A stretch of DNA of 8,559 bases, taken from contig JANQMO010000052.1 in assembly GCA_028280025.1 (NCBI GenBank), positions 1-8,559 of the forward strand, written 5' to 3'. The DNA is from Chlorobium sp. (lineage in GTDB: Bacteria > Bacteroidota > Chlorobiia > Chlorobiales > Chlorobiaceae). Both the position numbers and the translations under genes were made by a program. The notes beneath the pieces were generated by a model. The model had not been told where the DNA came from. It searched no databases and was given only the letters and a program-made list of their open reading frames with translations. Below, in pieces: positions 4,136 through 8,559 of this stretch (its first letter is position 1; the number at the start of each line of letters is the position of its first letter).

Positions 4136-7100
4136 ATGACAGACTCTACAGGACGCATCCATGCCGATAATCCCGCTCTGAAAGAGCACTTTTATATGAC
4201 CCGCAAGGCACTTGCCGAACTGAACCTTTCGGCCGGGTGGCTCGCGGACCTGCCGACCGACCGCAAGGCTGCAATCACGCAGGCTGAAGAACAGACAAAA
4301 ACGATCAACCAGAGGCTCGAAGAGCTCCATGGCGACAAGGCAAAAATGCTCTTGCCCGCCCAGTTTCAGGGTATGAAACTGCTCCATGCTGCCAGCCACC
4401 TGATCATGAGCAGGCTTGTCGCCCGGCACAGCCCTGGATTTTTGAACGATATCGAAGAGTCGGCGCAAACTGCGCTCGAATCGGGAGGGCTGTCCGACTA
4501 CCTGCAGAAGTTTGTCACCCTGTTTCCCCCTCAGGAATTGTTCAGCTCAAGACTCACCAACAACGAATATCTCGCTGCCCCCCCGAAACGCCAGGATGCC
4601 CTGGAGGAATCGCTTTTTGTCTGGCTTCAGAACCAGAATCCCGCCCTCGACCAGTTCAGCTACCTGCTGACGGATGAAGACCTGCGCGACGATACGTCAT
4701 ACAAAACCGTTGTCCAGACATTCCTGCATTCCCTGAAGGACATGGGTCCGATCGCTCCCGGCGCCATCGATCCCGCCGAACTCTTGACCGGCCCGATCCG
4801 CCATGCGCCCAACTCTCTGCTCGAACAGCTGCGCTACATCAGGATACACTGGAAAGACCTGCTGGAGGGAACACCTTTTCTCGACATGCTCGACAACAGT
4901 ATCGGCGCCATACAGGACGAGGATGCCTGGCTGTTCTTCGAAAAAACCGGGCAGGATCAGGCAAAGCACGGCGGTTTTTATGAAAAACAGGCGCAAGCGC
5001 CGAGCTTTACCGACCTTGGAAACGAGCCGGAAAACTATTCCGTGGATTCGTCATGGATGCCCGAGGTCGTCATGATCGCCAAAAGCACGTTTGTGTGGCT
5101 CGACCAGTTGAGCAAGACCTACCGCCGCCCCATCCATCGCCTGCAGGATATCCCGGACCGGGAGCTCGACACTCTTGCCGAACGCGGGTTTACCGCTCTC
5201 TGGCTTATCGGTCTCTGGGAAAGAAGCCCCGCGTCCCAGAAGATCAAGCAGCTCCAAGGCAATCCCGAAGCAAAGCCTTCCGCCTACGCGCTCGACAGCT
5301 ACACGATTGCCGATGAACTGGGCGGCTATGACGGGTACCTCGACCTCCGGCACCGGACAAAGATTCGCGGCATAAGGCTTGCCAGCGACATGGTACCCAA
5401 CCATACCGGACTCGACTCGGTCCTGGTCAAGGAACGGCCGGACTGGTTCCTGAGCGCTCACGAGCCTCCCTACCCGGCCTATTCGTACAACGGGCCGAAT
5501 CTCAGCAGCGATCCCCGTTACGGGATATTTATCGAAGACGGCTACTGGAACCGGTCCGATGCCGCCGTCACTTTCAAACGCGTTGACTATGAAAACGGTG
5601 ACACCCGCTACCTCTATCACGGAAACGACGGCACCACGATGCCCTGGAACGATACCGCCCAGTTGAACTTCCTCAACCCGGAAACCCGTGAAGCAGTCAT
5701 CCGGCAGATCCTCGATGTCGCAAGGATGTTTCCCGTTATCCGTTTCGACGCGGCTATGGTGCTGGTCAAGCGGCATATCCAGCGGTTGTGGTTCCCTCTC
5801 CACGGCCACGCTGCCGGCATTCCTTCCAGAAGCGCCTGGTCGATGAGCATGGAAGAGTTCAACAAAAACATTCCGGAGGAGTTCTGGCGGGAAGTTGTCG
5901 ACCGTATTCATGCCGAAGCCCCGGACACGCTGCTCCTGGCAGAAGCGTTCTGGATGCTCGAAGGCTACTTTGTCAGGACGCTCGGCATGCACCGCGTCTA
6001 CAACAGTGCGTTCATGCATATGCTGAAAAAGGAGGACAATGCCGATTACCGTTACCTGATAAAAAACACCCTCGAATTCGACGCCGGTATTCTGAAGCGC
6101 TACGTCAACTTCATGAACAATCCCGACGAAGATACCGCCATCGCCCAGTTCGGCAACGGGGACAAATATTTCGGGGTGTGCGCGATGATGGCCACCATGC
6201 CCGGCCTTCCGATGTTCGGTCACGGTCAGGTCGAGGGATTCAGCGAAAAGTACGGGATGGAATATGCGAAAGCCTATTATGACGAGCATCCCGACGAGGA
6301 GCTCGTCAAGCGCCATGAACGGGAGATTTTTCCGATCCTGAAAAAGCGTGCACTCTTTGCCGGTGTCGAAAACTTTTTCCTCTACGATGTCTACACTCCC
6401 GACGGGCACGTGAACGAAAATGTTTTCTGCTACTCGAACCGTCTGGGTGATGAGCGTGCTTTTGTTGCATATAACAACGCGTGGGAACACACCAGCGGAT
6501 ACGCAAAAATGTCGGTCGGCTTCAAAACCGCCAACGGCATCGAGCAGCGCTCACTTTGCGAAGGCCTCGGTTTCAACGATGACCGGGCATTCGTGATCTT
6601 CCGCGACCATGTCTCGAACCTCGAATTTATCCGCAGTGTCGGCGATTTACGGGAAAAAGGGATGCAGGTTCTCCTGGGCGGTTACCAGTTCAACATTTTC
6701 CTTGACTTCAGGGAAGTACGGCCATCGAAGCTCCTGCCCTACGACCGGTTATGCACCGAACTCGACGGTGCGGGTGTTCCATCAATCCGGAGGGCTGCAC
6801 TTGAAATGAGTCTTGCGCCTGTCCATGACAGGGTAGCCTCTTTCTGTTCTCAGGCAAACCTCGAACTGCTGCTTGACGAAACAATGGACGATGCAAAACG
6901 GCAGAAACTGCTCGGGGAATCACTTTCCAGCCTTCTTGACTTTGTTGCCGGAGAATACGGACTACTGACAGGTCAGCAGGTAATGATACCGGATCATATT
7001 GTAAAAAATGCCTGCATATATTTCGAGCGGGCTGGTGAACTGGGGGGCATGCTCAAAAACATGGAAACACCTGAACTGCTCGACAGTCTCGGGATTGGAG

Positions 7101-7663
7101 ACGCACAACGAAACAATTTCAGCCACATGGCCCTTCTGTGGATTACTATCGAAGCATTGGAGAAGCTTCTTCAGGAAAACAAAATATTGAAACAAGGGGT
7201 AATCGATGACTGGCTGCTTGTCAAACCTCTGACAAGAGCGTTCAGGAAAAACACCAGGCTGGATGGCATACCCTTCGAGGAACTGACTGATCTTTTCGGA
7301 TGTCTGTTGTCACTGAAGATGCCCGTCACAACAGTGACGGCCCCTGAAAAATACCTTGCTGAAAAACTGGCAAGGCTCCTTGAAAAAAACGGCATGGCGC
7401 ATGCCGAGATATTCCTCTCGGTGCAGGAGAAGTATAACAAACGCTGGTTAAGGGGCTCCCGCTTTACAATGACCACTTTCTGGCTGTGTGTTGTCACCCT
7501 GCTGCATACATGGCCAACGAAAAAGGAAAAAACAATTCCTTTTGGGCAACAGGAGCTTAAAAAATGGATCGATGCGCTGAGCACAATCCGCGATGATGCA
7601 TTTATTGCCGGGTATGAAGCTGGAGCGTTTTTGAAAAACGCGAATCGTAAGCGCCGGTGCTGA
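4136..7663 (+). CDS. Very long GH13 alpha-amylase-family enzyme
   Basis: 1175 residues from the ATG at 4136; probably acts on alpha-glucans or maltooligosaccharides in the cytoplasm, as no signal peptide is seen. Architecture: an N-terminal, mostly helical region without recognised family (1 to about 318); a GH13 barrel starting near FVWLDQL (319); a beta-rich domain to about 862; and a further helical C-terminal region of about 310 residues. GH13 conserved regions: I, DMVPNHTG (418-425); II, VIRFDAA with probable nucleophile D538; III, LLLAEAFW with probable acid/base E603; IV, NNPDED with D664 as probable transition-state stabiliser. Region IV reads NPD where most GH13 enzymes have NHD. Specificity cannot be assigned. 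An in-frame GTG at 3941 would add 65 residues, but these translate repeat DNA, so the ATG at 4136 is preferred, although no clear Shine-Dalgarno site precedes it; ATG 4196 is another option. The last part (from about 6950) looks more AT-rich than the barrel. Confidence 0.9.
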   Translation: MTDSTGRIHADNPALKEHFYMTRKALAELNLSAGWLADLPTDRKAAITQAEEQTKTINQRLEELHGDKAKMLLPAQFQGMKLLHAASHLIMSRLVARHSPGFLNDIEESAQTALESGGLSDYLQKFVTLFPPQELFSSRLTNNEYLAAPPKRQDALEESLFVWLQNQNPALDQFSYLLTDEDLRDDTSYKTVVQTFLHSLKDMGPIAPGAIDPAELLTGPIRHAPNSLLEQLRYIRIHWKDLLEGTPFLDMLDNSIGAIQDEDAWLFFEKTGQDQAKHGGFYEKQAQAPSFTDLGNEPENYSVDSSWMPEVVMIAKSTFVWLDQLSKTYRRPIHRLQDIPDRELDTLAERGFTALWLIGLWERSPASQKIKQLQGNPEAKPSAYALDSYTIADELGGYDGYLDLRHRTKIRGIRLASDMVPNHTGLDSVLVKERPDWFLSAHEPPYPAYSYNGPNLSSDPRYGIFIEDGYWNRSDAAVTFKRVDYENGDTRYLYHGNDGTTMPWNDTAQLNFLNPETREAVIRQILDVARMFPVIRFDAAMVLVKRHIQRLWFPLHGHAAGIPSRSAWSMSMEEFNKNIPEEFWREVVDRIHAEAPDTLLLAEAFWMLEGYFVRTLGMHRVYNSAFMHMLKKEDNADYRYLIKNTLEFDAGILKRYVNFMNNPDEDTAIAQFGNGDKYFGVCAMMATMPGLPMFGHGQVEGFSEKYGMEYAKAYYDEHPDEELVKRHEREIFPILKKRALFAGVENFFLYDVYTPDGHVNENVFCYSNRLGDERAFVAYNNAWEHTSGYAKMSVGFKTANGIEQRSLCEGLGFNDDRAFVIFRDHVSNLEFIRSVGDLREKGMQVLLGGYQFNIFLDFREVRPSKLLPYDRLCTELDGAGVPSIRRAALEMSLAPVHDRVASFCSQANLELLLDETMDDAKRQKLLGESLSSLLDFVAGEYGLLTGQQVMIPDHIVKNACIYFERAGELGGMLKNMETPELLDSLGIGDAQRNNFSHMALLWITIEALEKLLQENKILKQGVIDDWLLVKPLTRAFRKNTRLDGIPFEELTDLFGCLLSLKMPVTTVTAPEKYLAEKLARLLEKNGMAHAEIFLSVQEKYNKRWLRGSRFTMTTFWLCVVTLLHTWPTKKEKTIPFGQQELKKWIDALSTIRDDAFIAGYEAGAFLKNANRKRRC

Positions 7664-7677
7664 GTACTGAGCGGGAA

Positions 7678-8028
7678 CTACCGCTGAATCCATTCCGCAA
7701 GATTCTTTTTTATTCTACGAATTCTATCTTCTGACACCTCGCCTATTTTTCCAATCAGCACCCCTTCCTCAATAACAGCAATACGTGCAACGCGAATAAG
7801 ACTGGAACACACCAGCCCGCTTTGCGCAAAATCGTCATCTCTCACAGTTACAATCTCATCAAGATCAGGTGTATAATGCTTCAACTGAGATGAAATCATG
7901 CAGATAAGCCAATCATTATAATTCACAGACATCGGGCATAACAATAATGCCGGACGAAGTTTGCCTTCAGACAAGTCTGTTTGAGGAAATCTGAAGATCA
8001 CAACATCGCCGGACTTTTTCATTGCCAT
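7678..8028 (-). CDS. PemK/MazF-family toxin (type II toxin-antitoxin)
   Basis: 116 residues, the usual length for this family of mRNA-cleaving endoribonucleases. Family signs: GDVVIFRFPQTDLSEGKLRPALLL-like opening (GDVV at 7-10, FPQTDLS at 14-20, the conserved RP at 25-26), MISSQ (44-48) in the position of the central strand, and GLVCSSLIRV (71-80). The start is ATG at 8028, overlapping the antitoxin by 10 bp. A second in-frame ATG at 8022 would give a 4-bp ATGA overlap and is equally possible. Translation is probably coupled to the antitoxin gene. It ends 14 bp from the stop of the convergent amylase gene. RNase activity and target sequence are inferred from the family and cannot be read from the sequence. 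Confidence 0.88.
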   Translation of the reverse strand: MAMKKSGDVVIFRFPQTDLSEGKLRPALLLCPMSVNYNDWLICMISSQLKHYTPDLDEIVTVRDDDFAQSGLVCSSLIRVARIAVIEEGVLIGKIGEVSEDRIRRIKKNLAEWIQR

Positions 8029-8246
8029 TTTTCTCTGAAACTGATGTGTTCATATTCACTGGTATCTTCATTCTCCATCCCCCTCATCGCTGATTTCAGC
8101 GAAAAATCCTCCCACTTTTTATTCATTGGCACACACGCCTCAAGCGTCTGTTTTGTAGACAGAAATTCGACAAAATCGAGAATTTCCTTTTGAAGATGCT
8201 CGGGAAGGCGAGCTGTTTCCTGTTGAATTTTATCAAGTAGATTCAT
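8019..8246 (-). CDS. DUF2281-type antitoxin
   Basis: 75 residues, first gene of the toxin-antitoxin pair. The N-terminal half has the motif LPEHLQKEILDFVEFLS (14-30), typical of DUF2281 small proteins found next to toxins. The C-terminal half, KWEDFSLKSAMRGMENE to ISFREKW (44-74), is acidic and aromatic, like the toxin-wrapping tails of such antitoxins. By analogy it neutralises the PemK/MazF protein and may repress its own promoter. The start at 8246 has AAGGA at 8266-8262, a rather long 15 nt away. An ATG 7 bp upstream is out of frame. Confidence 0.85.
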   Translation of the reverse strand: MNLLDKIQQETARLPEHLQKEILDFVEFLSTKQTLEACVPMNKKWEDFSLKSAMRGMENEDTSEYEHISFREKWQ

Positions 8247-8269
8247 AGCTCATTTTATTTTTCCTTAAT

Positions 8270-8299
8270 CAAAGCTATATATAATTCCAATAGTAACAA
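8270..8299 (-). promoter_or_regulatory. Candidate promoter of the toxin-antitoxin pair
   Basis: On the minus strand TTG (8299-8297) is followed after 19 bp by TAGCTTTG (8277-8270), which matches the TTG/TAnnTTTG arrangement described for Bacteroidetes primary sigma factors. An overlapping TATATA is also present. The implied leader would be only about 20 nt. Whether Chlorobi use this box is uncertain. Confidence 0.3.
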
Positions 8300-8330
8300 C
8301 TCCCAAACCTTTGAGCGCTCCCGGACCTGC

Positions 8331-8360
8331 CCTGTGAAATCCAGACATCTGCTTCACGGG
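8331..8360. other. Hairpin in the gap upstream of the antitoxin gene
   Basis: CCTGTGAA (8331-8338) pairs with TTCACGGG (8353-8360), 8 bp with one G-T pair and a 14-nt loop. No T-run follows on either strand. It might end a transcript arriving from the right-hand gene, or be a chance stem. Confidence 0.2.
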
Positions 8361-8370
8361 TCAACATTTC

Positions 8371-8405
8371 CACCATTCACCATTCACGAATCACTATTCA
8401 CGATC
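8371..8405 (+). repeat. Five tandem heptamers, CACYATT type
   Basis: Units: CACCATT, CACCATT, CACGAAT, CACTATT, CACGATC. This is the cleanest 7-bp run in the right-hand gap and begins the same kind of mosaic seen between the other genes. Confidence 0.85.
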
Positions 8406-8417
8406 TTCCCCTCCTTA

Positions 8418-8451
8418 CTCCTGCGAGCCAGAGCGAGCTACTCCTTTCTCG
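8418..8451 (+). repeat. CTCCTGCGA...GAGCTACTCC repeat module, copy 2
   Basis: 27 bp (8418-8444) match 2777-2803 at 22 of 27 positions and are followed directly by TTTCTCG, without the TTACTCC unit of copy 1. The module is followed by GCTCAGAACTCGTTGCT, a relative of arm B. Confidence 0.75.
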
Positions 8452-8455
8452 ATGC

Positions 8456-8559
8456 TCAGAACTCGTTGCTGTTATGTAAAAACCCAAGCAAATAAGGAAC
8501 ATTTTTTCTATCGACACATATTTCTTCCATCACCAGTGCATTTTTTGAAAACACTGAGA
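8456..8559 (-). CDS. Possible 3' end of another gene (partial)
   Basis: The minus strand is open from the window edge to a TGA at 8456-8458, giving 33 residues that end in VPYLLGFLHNSNEF. The composition is protein-like, and the repeat mosaic starts right at the stop, as happens at other gene ends here. The last few codons overlap repeat-like sequence. No family is recognised. Two plus-strand frames are also largely open over this AT-rich stretch, so the call is weak. Confidence 0.25.
   Translation of the reverse strand, partial: SVFSKNALVMEEICVDRKNVPYLLGFLHNSNEF

Noticed and set aside
5051..6490. 479-codon open frame antisense to the GH13 barrel
   Set aside because: It lies entirely inside the strongly supported GH13 gene on the other strand, covers its catalytic motifs, and has no recognisable family; it is a by-product of the codon bias of the real gene.

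Overview
The window looks like chromosomal DNA of a green sulfur bacterium (Chlorobi, Chlorobium/Prosthecochloris-like). This is an inference. It rests on the style of the proteins (a BY-kinase with a small SLBB export protein, and a very long GH13 enzyme), on moderate GC content, on weak Shine-Dalgarno sites, and on gene gaps filled with short degenerate tandem repeats. No rRNA, tRNA or other phylogenetic marker is present to settle it.

Layout. 1-162: gap with a compact set of small hairpins and a heptamer repeat. 163-2568 (minus): Wzc-type chain-length regulator and tyrosine autokinase. 2569-2938: repeat-filled, purine-rich (on the transcript) spacer. 2939-3517 (minus): small secreted/anchored SLBB polysaccharide-export protein, upstream of the kinase gene and probably co-transcribed with it. 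3518-4135: 618-bp divergent control region with three palindromes, then a repeat block. 4136-7663 (plus): 1175-residue GH13 alpha-amylase-like enzyme. 7678-8028 and 8019-8246 (minus): overlapping PemK/MazF-type toxin and DUF2281-type antitoxin, convergent with the amylase gene at a 14-bp gap. 8247-8455: gap with repeats. 8456-8559: possible 3' end of another minus-strand gene.

How it works together. The two minus-strand genes at the left are two parts of a Wzx/Wzy-type exopolysaccharide or capsule export system: an SLBB protein at the envelope and an inner-membrane polymerisation/export regulator controlled by phosphorylation of its tyrosine-rich tail. Glycosyltransferases, flippase and polymerase must lie elsewhere. 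The GH13 gene belongs to alpha-glucan metabolism. Its only visible link to the export genes is the shared divergent promoter region. The toxin-antitoxin pair is an independent accessory module.

The most unusual content is non-coding. Every gap of any size except the 14-bp one between the amylase and toxin genes carries a mosaic of a few repeat modules built on 7-bp (one on 8-bp) periodicity. Two of these modules recur in mirrored order on either side of the SLBB gene (2619-2718 versus 3873-4021), including a 46-bp inverted pair with 45/46 identity. Comparison of two copies of another module shows a clean 7-bp unit gain or loss.
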